From Scortum barcoo (lineage: Eukaryota > Chordata > Actinopteri > Centrarchiformes > Terapontidae), in NCBI GenBank assembly GCA_023238725.1, contig CM041554.1, positions 18,028,050 to 18,092,049 on the forward strand: a stretch of 64,000 nt of DNA. The letters are read 5' to 3'. Both the position numbers and the translations under genes were made by a program. A model generated the notes under the pieces. That model saw nothing but the letters and a program-made list of their open reading frames with translations, searched no databases and was not told where the DNA came from. Positions 46,871 through 61,300 of this stretch are shown piece after piece (position 1 is the stretch's first letter; every line of letters begins with the position of its first letter).

Positions 46871-49800
46871 GGTGTTGGTGGCGGTATACGCAGGGCCACT
46901 GATGCAATACAAGAAATAACACACGGTTAGAATAGTGACAATTGTCTCTGTCAATAAAATGTCAGATGAAATGTTACTGGAGCTTGAGGGCAATTTGGCG
47001 AGGGTTTGTGCCTGTGTCTTTAGTGCTCTTGTGGCAGTGGGCTTCATAGCTAAAAGCACACTCCCCTGCAGTGGAATTACATAGTGGTGGTGACGCCAGC
47101 AAAAGCCCAGGGCTTTTATCAGCTGTCATTCACACAGGAGAAGCTGGATACAGGCAGCAAGGCCACCACGGCACAACACAGGACAAAAGCCTAATACTGG
47201 GCTGTAATTGTCAGGAAAAAAGGGCATCTAACAAGGTCAGAGAAGCACTGTGGTGAAGTTGATGCACCGTTCCAGTGTCAAAACCACACTGTGGCCTTGA
47301 TTTTGATCAACCAATGCCGATAATATTGTCACATTTCACACATTGGTTGGTTGATAATGTGCAGTAGCAGCTCACATGTGGCATGAGAAATATAAATGGT
47401 ATTAAATGATATACGTATGTTTTTATTAAAACAGGTATGTGTGACAGACAAAAATGCTCAATATTGTTATGATATCATTGTTGACATGTGCGTCAATACG
47501 TTACATTTTAGTTTTTTTCAAATACTTTTAGGTAAGCGATTAGTTGAGCATCTGTTTTAAAAAAAAAAAATCCAAAATGTCTCTTCTCAGATTTGCTGGT
47601 TGTGGTAGTTTTCTTTTGTTTATGATTATTTTGGGGGGCATTTTGTGATTTTAGTAGATCAGACTGTGTAGAGGTGACAGGAAATGAAGGAAAACTGGAG
47701 ATTCTGTGGATCAGGACACTTGGATATTGTAGTTTTCTATGATAATGAGCTAAATACCTTGTCGTGGTGCTGTTGGGCTGAGTTTGACTCAAACTGGTTT
47801 TCTGTTTTGCTCGAGCACTCGTGCAGTTTGGAAAAGAGTTCGCTAATCTCACATGTCAAGTGAATTCCTCAGACATGTACAAGACATGTTTTTTTTTTAT
47901 TGGACTTAGTCACAAACCTGAGCCAACAAAATGTGACTTTTACACTAGATTTTACAGACAGCTTTTCATCCATGAATTTGTTTTGAGCCAAGAGCCAAAG
48001 AGATGCTCAGAAATGCTGATCAAAAAAACGTAGCCTGGAGGATTAAGAAGCAGAGAGCTGCCAGCACGAGAGCATGCTGGGTCAAAGTGTTTTGTGTTAG
48101 CCTCTCCTCCTTCATAACACTTTCACACACAAACTCCATGTTTGTCACTAGTTAATGAACAAGCGCTCCACCTGTATTTGACCTCTCCAGTCTGCTGATA
48201 TCCCCGGTTGTTGCTATTCACAGGTCAGCAGCTGCGGTTCCAAAAATACCTGATGTACGCCTTCTTTTTAAATAAGCTAATTGTAATAGTCAACATTTCC
48301 TTCATTAAAAGTTGCCACTGCAAACTTTACATTGCACATTCAACACAGTGCAGAGTCACTTCAAAGGTCACCCTATGAAAAGTTAATATAACAAACAAAA
48401 TATGCAATGATCTAAAATTGTATTGATATATTAGATTCAGAAGAGCAGAATTTATGGTTTTGGGTCTCAAACGTAATCATCAGTTCAGTATTAATTGTGC
48501 AGTCATGACAGAATATTCCTGTATTATTATCACCATGTGCCTGAAACCCAGGCTGAACCTTTCACACCAAAGCCAGGCAGTGTTAAATCCAGTTTGGGAG
48601 CAACATCTTGGTTGTTGAGCCGTTTGGACTCACGGCAAATGTGGGTTTATGCCAGCTCAGTGTATACGTTACACTGCGGACGTATTGCACTACTGTAGAA
48701 AACAGTGTAAAGTTAAATGCATACATAATAGTGTGAATGTTGTGCATGCATGCAAAGTTGATTTTCCTCTGATGAAAAACAGCTTACTAATATATGAAGT
48801 ATCATAATGAATCATTTTACTGCTGCTTCATTAAGTCTGTGTTTTTTTGGGCCTGAGGTGAATTTAAATTGACATGCTAACATTAACATTGATGTATTGA
48901 CCTGAGATGATTAGGGTCAAGGTTTCTGACTTTGCAACATCAAACTGATACACATTCAAGGTTCGTGCAATATTATTATGGATGCATTTTCTCCCTTGGC
49001 TTCCTCATAAATATTCATGATCAGGGGGTGGGACCACAGGTCAGTGCGGTCTGTGAGGTTCCTCTGTCAGATCACTTAGAAAGAAAATCCATGAAGCGGA
49101 TGGAACAAAAAAAGGAAATATTCATTTGTTTATCATAGATGCCAAAGACTGTGACATTCAGAATGAACTGATGTTTTCCTGAGCTGTTATCATTCAGGTA
49201 AATTGTATGTACAGAAATGCAGAAAGGCTATTTAGGAAGCTCAAGCGAGAATGAATCAGCTGAAACCTTTGTTTTGTTGAAGCTGGGTGGAAACATAAAG
49301 CCAGAAATGAATTATCAGCAGGGAAACTTTAATAAATGACCAATCAAGTCAGCTCCTCTCATCCTGTTCAAAAGCAGGTGAAACCCCAAACACAGTCCAG
49401 GTTGACTTCTCCTGTGAGACAACTGAGGAATATGCAGCACCTTGAATATGCTTCAAGGGACATATTATATTACTGTCCATGCACAACAATGTACACTGAG
49501 CTATTTTAAAAGAGAGGGATGTCTTTACAGTTCTCTGTCTGTAGTGTTTTGATTACTAAAATTATTAATAATCAGTCTGCATTCAGTTTTGGCACATCAT
49601 AATATACTGTTTGTCAGTGTATTTGGGTCGACAATAGATGCTGTATCACACCAGCTATTCGTCTTGGGGTTTATACAAAAATATACATAGTGGCAAAAGA
49701 AATCAGCACCGCAATTACATAATGACAGCGACGATACGACACATGGTAGCGACATCCTGTGTGAAAGCATTTGCCCGCTGCTGCTCTCATAACAATCCTA

Positions 49801-52498
49801 TTTACATGTAAAAGACTATTTCTGTCATGTATAAGAAATTACGTTTCTAGTTGTGTGGTGAAGGGAAAATTGTCACACCAATTTTTTTTTTTTGTTGGAC
49901 ACTTCCAATACTGTACGTGATTTGGAATAACTTATCACTCCTGTGTGCAGAAAAGTGTGTAGATTTGTGGGGGTTCTTTTTCCCATGCAGCCCATCCCTT
50001 AAATTTTGAGACAATGTAATGCACCAGTCCTGCTGCTACCTTGTAAAAAGGCCCTCGTACATCCTTCCGGCAGCTTTGTGACCTGGCCTCGCTGGACTGC
50101 AGTAAATGCATTAAAAATAGTGTTTTGATAGCATACACTAAATTAAAGATGTGCTGGGAGGCTTTAAAAATACGATTGCCATGAAAATTGCTCTTTAGGC
50201 TTGAGAAATAGTGAACGACTTGAGATGTGTCACCAGTGGTACGTCTTTTGAAATGGCACTACAAGGCCAACCGGTCGGAGCTCTTCAGAACTGTTTTCTA
50301 GTCGCCGCTGACCTGTGATGTTATCAGTCAGTAAGTAGTGAAGCTGATTGGAGCAGCTGGTGTGCCCTGGCTGCCTGGACGCTTCTTTTTTTTCTCAGCA
50401 ACTGGTGATCGCGCTTGCACTGGGCTCTGCTTTTTCTTTTGTGAGTGCCAGATTTTCTGCGGCACTTCCTCGCACACAGCACGGGCCTACTCACTGACAC
50501 GCCCCTTCTACACACAACTTCACTGTAACAGACTTGAGCCCAGTAAACATTTTTGATTGTAATGATGAGGAAGTGCCGTCTGGTCTCATCTTACGTGAAA
50601 GCCACATGCTCATTACCCCAATGCAATTATTTATTCCAACATATAGAGACTGCGAACGGTCGTGCAAACTGTTTTCTTCAGCATACAACAGTCACCTGCC
50701 ATTTATACCATCTAGGAGTGGTTTCTCAAATCAGGCCAATCAGCTTGAGAGGTCAATCAAAGAGGCTTGAAACAAAAACGTGTCCACATATCACGCAACC
50801 GACAAACACAAACTAGGAAAATCAAGACATTAAAGTCACATGTTCACATGAATCAGAGAAGGAATCTACACATGACATGCTTCAGTTCTGGATTCAAATA
50901 AATAAAAATAAATACGTTTTACATTTACGTTTTGTGGGGTTTTTTTTTTTAGAGCGCAAGGTGTTAGACTGTATTTTTTCAGTGCATTCTGGTGTTTTCT
51001 CCACTTGTTGGTTTCTTCATCGTGGACATTTTTGTTTCATGCCTCTCACGTTGATTGCCCTGATTTGAAACACCTGTTTAGTGAGTATAAATTCCAGGCA
51101 GGTAACTGTTTGCCGAAGCGTTGATCTCTTTAAGTTCAAGTAAATAATTGCATCGGGGTAATGAGTTTTCCATTCTGTGCCTGTGAGCTAGCACCTCACA
51201 ACAATAGATGTGCTTTTTTTTTCTTGTCAGATAAATTGTAAAGAAAATGGAGATCAGAGAGAGAAAGGGGGGTACAACAAGGAAATTAACAAAGTGAGAC
51301 TGCTTGACATATTTCATTTGTGTATAGTATATTTCATGGTTTTTATTTTTTGATGATTAGGTCTGCTGGTGTTGAAGGGGTTATTGTAGCCTGCAGAAAA
51401 TATCTTTTTCATCGTTGTTGCTGTAGTTTATTGTTGTCACTCAAAAAAGGCCGCCGATACCCATGCCAGCGTTCACGTGTAGGGAGACGCGTTTCTACTA
51501 TTATGTGCAGAATCAGAATTCAGACTCAGACTCAGGAATAAGTAATTCAATAACCAAGGTAATTGGGTTGTCTCAACTTTAACTTGACCAACATGAGTGG
51601 GGCTGTTTTCATCACGGTAACTGTAGCATCACCTTAATCTGGTTATAATGTTAGTGATAATGGAAGGAGGCTAAGGAGGAGCCATCACCCACTGCCCTAC
51701 ATTTGCACATAATAACAGCAATAATAGCAAAAGCTACACGTTATAACAGACGAGACGGCTAGAAGTGCACTCGGAAGGGCTAATGACAAATAACGTTGCA
51801 GTGTAGAAAAATGCAAGCCTTCTGCTTGAATTTCTCCACCCTGGGCATTTTTTCTTTCTTTTTTTTAAGGGCTCATCAACAACAGTGCCGTTCTGTTGGA
51901 GGAACTATTTGGGATATGAGAGTGTATCTGTGCTGCTACTGGGGGGAGCGTCTCTGAATGGCTGCCCTGGGCATTGAGCAGAACAAGGCACAGAGTGAGC
52001 TGAAGCAAGCAGCTCTGGAGAAACAGCAACACTCTGTTATTCAGCCCTTGGCCTGTGCTCCAGAACATTGTGTGTACATCTGTAATCTTACCTACCCCCT
52101 GGGCTCACAGAGTACCCCTCCCCCCCCTCTCTGTCTGTCTACCATCACCACCATGTTCTCTCTGTATCTCATTCGCCCTCACGTCCACGCTCGTTCGCTC
52201 CCTCTCGCTCAGTCGCTCTCATCATCGCGTCATTGCCTTTTTCTCTTACACAAAGATATAGTCAAGCAAATACACCCACACGCTTTCTCACATTGACACC
52301 CATACACAAACACACCAAGGGCCTTGACGATACACCCATGTGTGAAGATCACACAGTCTTAATGTGTCAGAGTCACTACAGCCTGCTCAGTTTTTCTATT
52401 AATTAAAATGAAACAATGACGTAAAGGCAAATCTTTCCATTTCGGGGTCATCTGCGTCTTTTCAGCTCACAGCTATGTGAGGCTTACCCGTGATATTT

Positions 52499-52500
52499 CT

Positions 52501-52554
<54 letters not shown>
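52499..52554. repeat. (TA)n(TG)n compound microsatellite
   Basis: About 11 TA units followed by about 16 TG units. Confidence 0.95.
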
Positions 52555-52556
<2 letters not shown>

Positions 52557-52942
52557 GTCTTTAGCTGAAATTGAACTAGAGCTGTTGTTGAGTGTTTAAA
52601 TATACATGAAGGAGAGGGCTACATGAATGTGATCCTGTCCTGGATGGTGAGCAGTTATGAGCTGTGTCATGTGTCGGCGCTTTCGACTGCTCTGCGCGGG
52701 GCTTTCATCAGCCTCTGCCTCTGTCACTGAGACATTCCCCTTCTCCCTCTCTCCCTCCCTGCTCCCGGCTCCACTTCACACACTGTAATAAGGCATTCAT
52801 ACTCTCTCTCTCCGGTGCCTCGGCTGTTTTGCTGCACCACTACATTGCAGTCCAAGTGTAAAAGCCTGCTGTTGTGTCAGTGAACGTGTACGGCTCTTTG
52901 ATGTACATTTGTACATTGATGTTATTTTGCCCGTGTGTGCAT

Positions 52943-52945
52943 ATG

Positions 52946-52977
<32 letters not shown>

Positions 52978-52999
52978 TATATATCTATATATATGTATG

Positions 53000-53030
<31 letters not shown>
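52943..53030. repeat. TA/CA/GT mixed microsatellite
   Basis: Alternating TA, CA, TA, GT and TA blocks with short interruptions (ATCTATAT, GTATGTGTATGTG). Confidence 0.9.
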
Positions 53031-53031
<1 letters not shown>

Positions 53032-56000
53032 AAACCACCACTTACATTTTAAGGATTAAATACATTCCTTTAAAGCACATTCACTAATTTTTAGTTCTTT
53101 GTCTTTTCTCTGACAGATAAGCTATACACGGTGATCAGCTTGTAGTGACAAGGATATGCTGTGCATCGACATTATATGATAATCCATGTGATATATTGTC
53201 AGCACCTGCTGGTTAATATGTACTGCGCTTTCCTTGGGGATTAGACGTGGCTGTCATGCTCCAGGTTGAAGATAGCATGAGATCATGCAGCTGCCTGCAC
53301 TTTAATAAATCTTTATTGTTTTCATCGCATAATCAATCAATCATAATTTGCCACAATTACTGTTTTTTTTTTATTTTACTGTATACCAAGTGTACTGTTA
53401 ACTATTTCTCTGCTTTTAGGGCTTGTGTGTTTATTTCTAATGGGAGGCATTATAAAACACATCTTTTAAGCTCCCACAGAGTTCAAAACAACAGGGATGT
53501 ATTTTTCTCTCACGTCTTTTTCCTTTTCTCAGACAGCAGCAGCTTTCACAATTGAATTTGAATGCCATGCTTTTAGCGCCAGGGTTGTTTGATTATCCAC
53601 AGACAGGGAGCTATGCTGGATTCCATTCCTTTCATCATGCTTTAACCAGTGCGAGCTGGCTCCCCTGTCGTATTTTATGAGAGGTGATTTTAGTGCCTCT
53701 CCTTTATGCAGATGATTTTGGCTGCCTCTCCCCAGTCTAGTCTTCAAGAGGTAGATATTGGTTTTGACAAGAGAGCTAACCCTGCTACCTTCGCTCTCAC
53801 CAGGCTGTCTTCCTGACTGGTTCACCGAAGCTGGATATTCTGGGCTGTATGCTAATGCGAATTACCCTTAGTGAAAGGGAGGATGCTGGATGTATCTACA
53901 GGTGTTTTCAGATTTAGACTCAGTGACAGGAATATTACACCGTGCTGGAAATCTAACTGACCCTTTGCACTCCCACAGGGATGAGAGTGGCTTTATATAC
54001 TGCCACTGAGCCATGTATGCTCTTTATATGCAGTAATACACCCGATTAATATGCACATCAGATGACAGGGGTCCAAATGTGCGATGTATTCATCAAATAT
54101 ATGGATTACAGGTTGGCGCAGAGCCTCTATATTAGATCATGTGCTGTCATTTACAGGATTTCCTCCTCCATTTGATGAATGTTCATGCTTCCTTTGCCGA
54201 CTGAAGCCAGTGAATGTGCACACACACATGCAGGACTTACTCCTATTAGATATAGCCTCTGGTAAGCTGCGCAGCTCCTTCATGTCCCTGGACAGGAGGC
54301 ACCAACGGTAGGACGTCATTTTAGCGAAAGGGGATAATGAGGAGTGTTAATGGTCCAGGTTCAGCTCTGCCAAAGCCTGAACACGCACAAAAAGCCACAA
54401 AAGCGCATGGAAATGTGCAAAGCACTTTGCCACAGTGACTGAACTTAAGGTTGCCTCTGCTTTCATGCTCCCCTAATCCAGACAGCATTGTGCATTCACA
54501 CAGGAGGGTGATCATGTTTCTGTGTTGATGCCAGAGCTTGAACTATGAAGTCAGTCATACAGCGTTTGATAATCATGTCTCTCTCTTTCCCTCTCCCTCT
54601 TCCCTGTTTCGCTAACTAAGTAGAGGGCTTTGCATGATTGCCTGGATGAGTGTTTCCCCTCAACGCTGCATTGCTATTGTCCACTTGTCCCTCCTTCATC
54701 TGCGTAATTGTATGCATGAAGTTTCAACTGTAAATCCCAGCTGTTGGCAGGTTGTCTGCTCCTGCAGTGCTGGGTATTCTGGTAAGACATTGGCTGAGGG
54801 CTATTGGTTTTTCTTAAGCTGGCAAACATCATGAAAGATAACACAAAGAGGAGCTAGGTAGGTCGGTTTTTTTTTTCTCCTGCTTCTCCAGTCGGATAGA
54901 TTGGAAAAAAAACAGGCGGCATTTGTCTCTCCTCTCTCCCCGCTGAAACAGATAGAGTAGCTGTGTTGAATAAAGGAGATGCTTCTCTCTCTATCACACT
55001 CCATCAGCATTATTTACCAGACCTGCCAGTTGCTTTGTACAGCACCTCTCCCTGCCAAGTAGGCGACTGGCGTACGACCAGGGGCTAGTGACAACAGGCT
55101 ACAGTGGAAAGCAAGGAGAGCTGTGTGGACGAGCCAAGACTATTCATTCCCCTAGTCCGCTGAGTGAAGCACAGAACTCTATCTGCTCTCACTGAGGAAA
55201 ACACAGCCTTTATAGATTTTTTTTATCGTACGCTGTGCTAGAAGTGATCATAAACCTGACCTATCTTAGTAGAACTGCCACAGAGTGCAGTGTTGTAACA
55301 TTAATAAGTCTATAATGGCTGTGAATAACTATATTTATTAACCCAGGGCTGGAGTTAAAAGGCTTTGAATAACCGCGAGGCTTTGACCGCGCTAGGTGTG
55401 CCTTATGTACTGTTGTGAAGGTGAATCGCATGTGTCAGAAAGGCTGTTAAATAAATGCATGTTTCGTTTGTCATCCCCAGCCACACTCCCATCAGCCCTC
55501 CTCACAGAACCTATGGACACATCAGCACTCGGGGCTTGGAAACAGAAAAGTGATTTTTTTTTTTTTTCCACTGTGTGTCACAGATGGTGGGAAAGCCTTT
55601 GTAATGCTAATATAATATCACACTGTGTCGGCCTAGCACTGCAGTTCGCTCTGTGTGCCAAGCAGCCTGGCTGTGGAGTGATTTACCAGTATGGAGAGAA
55701 AAAGACCTCCCTTGGTTTACACTGAAAGGCTGCGTGGTTGGCGGGTCCTGCCGCTCGGCCTGCTGCGACCGGGCCCGCCTTTACTTTATTGATTCTGTGG
55801 TCCGTCCAGTGCTGTGTACTGTTAATTAACTCTGTCTCCAAGTGTTTGTCACATTGTGTGTGCTTATTAAAAAGGATATTACTAAGAGGGACTAGGCATT
55901 AAAAACAGCAGGAAGGATATAGTAAGTGATTTCAGAAACAAAGGTGAGGGAGCTGCGTATTTAGGCCGTTATGTTAGATAAAAAAGAAAAGGGAAACAAA

Positions 56001-57257
56001 GAAAACCCCTGCACACCATAACGTAACATAAATGCAGTACAAATGTTCTAACATAAGCTTAATTTGTCCTATAAAAAGCCGGAGTTCAAAGGAAAAAGCC
56101 ACCTCACTATCTGAAATTGTGCCTCTTACTACCAATGTTATGCCACCTCCCAACAAACGAGCCAATGGTGGGCCACTTCCTCCAGTGTTAACCAATGACT
56201 CTGTGCCTCCTTCCATGGCAGCGAGTCAGCTGAGAGAGAGGAGGAGACGGAGACATTGATGTCTCTCTCTAGCTGCGCCACGTCACATTGTTGTCTATTC
56301 GATTTCCAGCCCTCGTCCCTGGTATTTGAATCACAAGGGGGAGCGTTTCATATCCTTGCTGGGAGAAGAAGGGTGATCTTGTCTATCTGAAAGAGCACGC
56401 TGGATTAAGGGGGTTATTTCCCCAGAGGGGGGGATATGAGAGTGAGTGTCACTCAGACAGCACTCACTCTCACACTGCCTCTGCATGTTGCCAGGGAGCC
56501 CCGGCTTTGACTTCTTCCCCTCTTCTCCCTTTCCTCCCCTTCATCGTGTAATCCTTGGCTTTTTTTTTTTTCTCGCTCTCCCTCTCCTCTTCCTCTGTCT
56601 CGCACACATCCTTTTCCTCATCGTCGCTGCCATCTCGTCACGCTTCCTTCTCTCTTCCCCTGCTGGTTCAATGCTGCCCTACTGGGAATGGAGTATTGCG
56701 TGGTTTCGGAGGATGGTTGTTATTCCAATCACACCTTCGATGCAGCGAGGGTCCAGTAAAGTACAGAATAATTGGCAGGTTCCAGCAGCTACAGACAGCC
56801 ATTCTATTCTAGTGTGTGTGTGTGTTTGTGTGTGTAGCTGTGATGAGAGGGCTCTGCTGTAGGTACAGCATTCAGAGGTCATTTCATTAATTACTAGCTC
56901 TTGTGTTACGTGCGTGTTCTCACATTCAGTTCGTCAGTCTGTAGTGATGACATGTACGTGCTGACAAAAGAGCCCGCTGCTGACAACCACCCCTCCCCCA
57001 CACCCCACCTCCCGCCTTAAAATATCAATGACGTCTGATGTAAAACTTAAACCCACATTTTCACTGTTTTATCAAAGCGGCCGATAACATATTGGATGGT
57101 TGAAATTTGGCTGCAGTTTTGTGTCTGTTAGTTATCTCACTCAATATTTAGCCCACCTCTGCGTCATAACTCACTAATAGTATTTGTGTCTGTGTTGCAA
57201 ATGCGCTACTATTTTTTCAGAGAGTAGAGTAATGGTGCAGGTGGAGCAGATGTTTGG

Positions 57258-57292
57258 TAAACACACACACACACACACACATACACACACCT
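57258..57292. repeat. (CA)n microsatellite
   Basis: About 16 CA units with one TA interruption. Confidence 0.9.
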
Positions 57293-58079
57293 AATTAACT
57301 GAGGGTCATCCTGGGTCATAGGTCAAAGGTCTTCTGCATTCACCCTCTGCCTTCTGAGAGTCACTGACTGATGGGACTCGGGGGTGACCACTGATACACA
57401 TCAATGGAGCTATCTGCTGGCAAACACATTCACCCACAGAATTAATGGAACATGTCTCCCATAGGTGCACTGCTCTATTGATTAGCCATTGATGGCAGTT
57501 GTAGCCAACACTTGATTCTGCTTTTTTCCACCATCTTCGATGTAGGCAGGTCAGTTCTTGCAGAGGTTGGATTAAAATGAGTACAGTATAACTCTGTGTC
57601 GCTACATGTGCTGTTCCCCCCCCCTTCTTTTTCTCAGCCATGATTGCCTACCACGGAGGCTGGCGCCATAGCGACTATCATCACTTCTTGTTCTGATGCC
57701 CTTTTCCTGTGATCCAGCCTCACCTTTAAGGGCTTCTCATTATGAGGGACTCTTACTTTAAGTTCTTACATGGACAGAAGCACATGGCATGTAAATGCGG
57801 CATACACACAATATCAAACCCCAGTACACACAAGCACACACAATGACACACACACACACACGGATCAGTACACAAACGCATTGCTGCGCAGACACACATT
57901 TGTCAAGAGCCAAATGCTGCCACGTTCATTTATAGTGAGGAAAACACACGCACACACGGACACACATATGTGAACTTGTGAAGAAAAGAAAGGCAGTAGC
58001 CCTGAAAATTGCATAAATGTCAATTATTCTGCAGCTCATGTGAGAGAGGTAGAACAAAGTGGTGGTAATAAAAAATATT

Positions 58080-58330
58080 GATCACTTCAACCCATAATGT
58101 GTCAGACAGGCATTGTTGTGGCAGGAACAGGCATTGACAGAGTGCCTTTGCAGCCATGTAAACCTGCAGGACATTATGTCACTGTATTAGCACTGATCAC
58201 TGCAGCATAATGGGCCCCAATCCCCCCCAGCCTGATTTAGATTCAGCAAAGCAAACGAAGCGTAGCTGTAATAAATGCACCTGTTGGAAATATGATAATT
58301 GCATCTCTGATGACTGACCTTTTTTCGCTG
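58080..58330. other. candidate conserved noncoding element
   Basis: CCATAATGTGTCAGACAGGC, GCAGCATAATGGGCCCCAAT and GGAAATATGATAATTGCATC in a repeat-free block. Looks like an enhancer-type element by composition only. Confidence 0.22.
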
Positions 58331-61300
58331 TTGCAGTAAAGATTATTTGATGCATGCCATGCAAGTGTGTGTGTGTGTCTTTGCATGTATAACTCAGGAG
58401 TTTACATGGTTGGTCATGATTGGTAGTTTTGGCTCTCTGTTTCTGGGCGGTGGATACATCTTCTGTATTTATCAGCAGTTACTCATACATCAGCATCTTT
58501 TTAACTGTAGTGAGTGGGAGCAACTTGTACGTAATGAGTGTGTACGGGAATGTGTGCTCGTGTGTGTGTGTGAGCTTGCATGCAGAGCCTCATTAAATAC
58601 GCAATCGTTTCATAAGACTGACCCTTCAAGAGCAGTGGGTGGACCAAACATAGATTTGCCCAAATGGGCAAATGAATCTGTAATGCGAAAGTTTATGGTG
58701 TGTTAGCGCGTGTGTTGTCTGTGCCCAGTGCATATGCATGTTAAAGCCTACAGTGCATTTCCAATTTCAGTGATCAAATAATTTAGCTTTACATGCCTCA
58801 TCTGGTCTTCCTCTGTGCTGTGTGTTCTTGTGCGGGGCTTGTTACAGCAACCTCAGGCTAGTCAAGATGTTTTTTTGTTGTCATCACATTAACTGGGCAC
58901 TGGCGCGCATTCTCGTGTACCATAAGAAGATTGCTGTACATGGCGGCAGGATATATCCATATGTTAGAGAAGATGACATTGCTTCTGTCTCATTAGCAGC
59001 AGTGCTGAGGCCCTGAGCTGCTTCTTGTGCTCCACTGGGACAGTTGATGAGGCCTGACTATGTGACCTTTAACAACCTAATCAACTTTTAACACCTCGCC
59101 TACTGCCTGCCTTATTGCCATTCTTCTCTCTGCCATTCACCGGCAGGGCCCTATCCCCATTTAGACGCCATCATTTTTCTGCGTGTGTGTGTTTTAAGCA
59201 GGAGCTGTGTTTTGACTGATCATCCACACATGTATGAATGAAGCAGCATTGTAAACACATGCTGCAGCAGTCTCTGGAGGCGTTCAGTGATGTATTGTAA
59301 TCGGCTGTCTCTTGCCTCACTCTTGACCTTCCTTGCTTATTTTTCTTCTCCCCTTATCTTTGTCCTCTCCTCCTCACCGTTGAAGAGCTGTGGTTGTGCA
59401 AAAGATAAACAGAGAAACGGAAATAATTGTCAGCTCATATATAATAATTGAGGAGTTATATATCATGAGCAGCATGTTTGTTTCTGCACTGTACATGAAA
59501 ACCAAATCAAATTGGTTAAATCATTCAATCATGTTTTGTGAGGTAAAACTGAGAATAACTCACATTTTTCTGCCATCTCTATTTGTTATTAAGTGTATAT
59601 TTTTCCTTGGTCATAAATATTGTTTAAAAAATATCACAATCTGAACAACAACAAATAGAAAATAGTCTCAACGCAATTCTTAGGCAGTATCCTCACACAG
59701 GCCACCAGGATCCTAAATGAGAACTGCCCTGACACTATAGTATTATAATTACTACAGTTAACATTATTTATTAACTATTTATTTTCTTTTTTAATCCATT
59801 TTATGCTTATTCTTGATTGTACATTTGAAGGAGCGAACAGTCAAATTCTTTATTATGATAATACTCTGTATGTGTGATTAAATGTGACCAAAAATTAGTT
59901 AGAAAATGGGGTTTCAATTTAAAAAAAAGATGATGTATTTGTTACATATTAAGTAGGCTTCCCTTAACACATTTGGAAAATATGATAAGTAATCTAAATC
60001 ATTAGTTGCTGTGTGTTATAAAAGTACTGTCCTTATGAAGACAAAGTGACAGGAAGCTTGTAAAGTAATACAGTACAGTTCAACAATAAGGTGTTAATGT
60101 TCCAGTATTTTCTCCAGTATGGACAAATTACAACACCTTACTTACATTATTTACAGGTGTTCATGTTTTTGTGTCCACCCTTTGACTAGATTTGACCTGT
60201 TAGATGATGTGGTACTTTACTATCAGTAAGTAAGTTCTTAAAAAAGTTTAAAGAGCCATTTGGATTTGGAACCTTGAGGTTTTTATCTTGAGATAAATGC
60301 AGATAGCTGTATTCCTTTTACAAATGCCAAGCCAACAACATGTGAGTGCCTTTATTTTCATTTAATTCAATTAAGATATTAATTAATTATTTATTTATTT
60401 TATCTTTTTTAAGGGCCATAGAGCTACACATGTCCTGGTCTCCTTCCTGATGTGTGTCTGAGTTCTACCAACCGAGACCCAGAATAAACAATCAAAATAG
60501 TGTATAAAATGTTACCTTAAAGCCCTTACCGACTTTGCATACATATATAGTTACAAGCACAGAAGGGATGTTCCAGTTTGGCGAAAACCTCAAAGCCACC
60601 CCAGCTGGATTTCAGTTTTTCTCACAGTGTGATGGAGCCTCGTACACAGCGAATGCAGCTACTTGGAGCTGTTAGAGCCACATGAACTGGAGAATCCGTA
60701 AGGCTGAAGGCTCAGCGTTGACCTTGGAAAAGAGCTGTTTCACAAAAAGAACATAAGATCCAACTTTCTCGTTGTTTCCACATCTCGTGGCCTTCCTCAG
60801 TAGATGGGGCTGTTCAGGGGTCACAGACCTGGTTTAGTCACTATCATGGGATGTAGGGTGAGATTTTGGAAGCTGTCTTTAAAGCAGATGAATCAAGATA
60901 AATATGGGAAACGGGAATTTTGTGATTATCACACGACTGAAATTATAGTTTATACTTTATTTAGGAAGTGTATTTGCACTGTGAGTATGACATCAAGCAT
61001 GAGTATGCAGTGGTGAAAAGATTTCAACAAATGTAAGCTAAGAGATAAAGAAGAGTTAAAATCCACTCTTCTCTGACGCCACATAGTGAGCTAGGATTAA
61101 ATCCTGCCAGAAAGCTGGATTCGGACATACAATCAGAGGTATGCAGGTTTATTCGGAGGCAGACTCAGAGGTAACAGCGGTTACAATTGTCCAGATCTGG
61201 CTCTGCAGGTTGTGCTGTGCTGATAAAGATCCAGCTCTATAATCCTGATTCATAGTGAATCTTTACCTATCAGATGCTTCCTGGGCTCTTCAGCAGCCTG

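Larger units (their letters stand above)
46870..58080 (+). other. putative first intron of nexmif, part 3 (no gene seen)
   Basis: No exon recognised. It contains compound microsatellites (52.5 and 52.95 kb), T-runs (55.55 and 56.56 kb) and pyrimidine-rich patches (56.5-56.66 kb). Long repeat-poor stretches such as 53.54-53.83 kb occur. Open frames of 60-140 codons are GC- or repeat-driven and unsupported. Confidence 0.45.

Noticed and set aside
47101..47117. Short palindrome AAAAGCCC-A-GGGCTTTT
   Set aside because: Arms of 8 bp are expected by chance in 64 kb and nothing nearby gives it a role.
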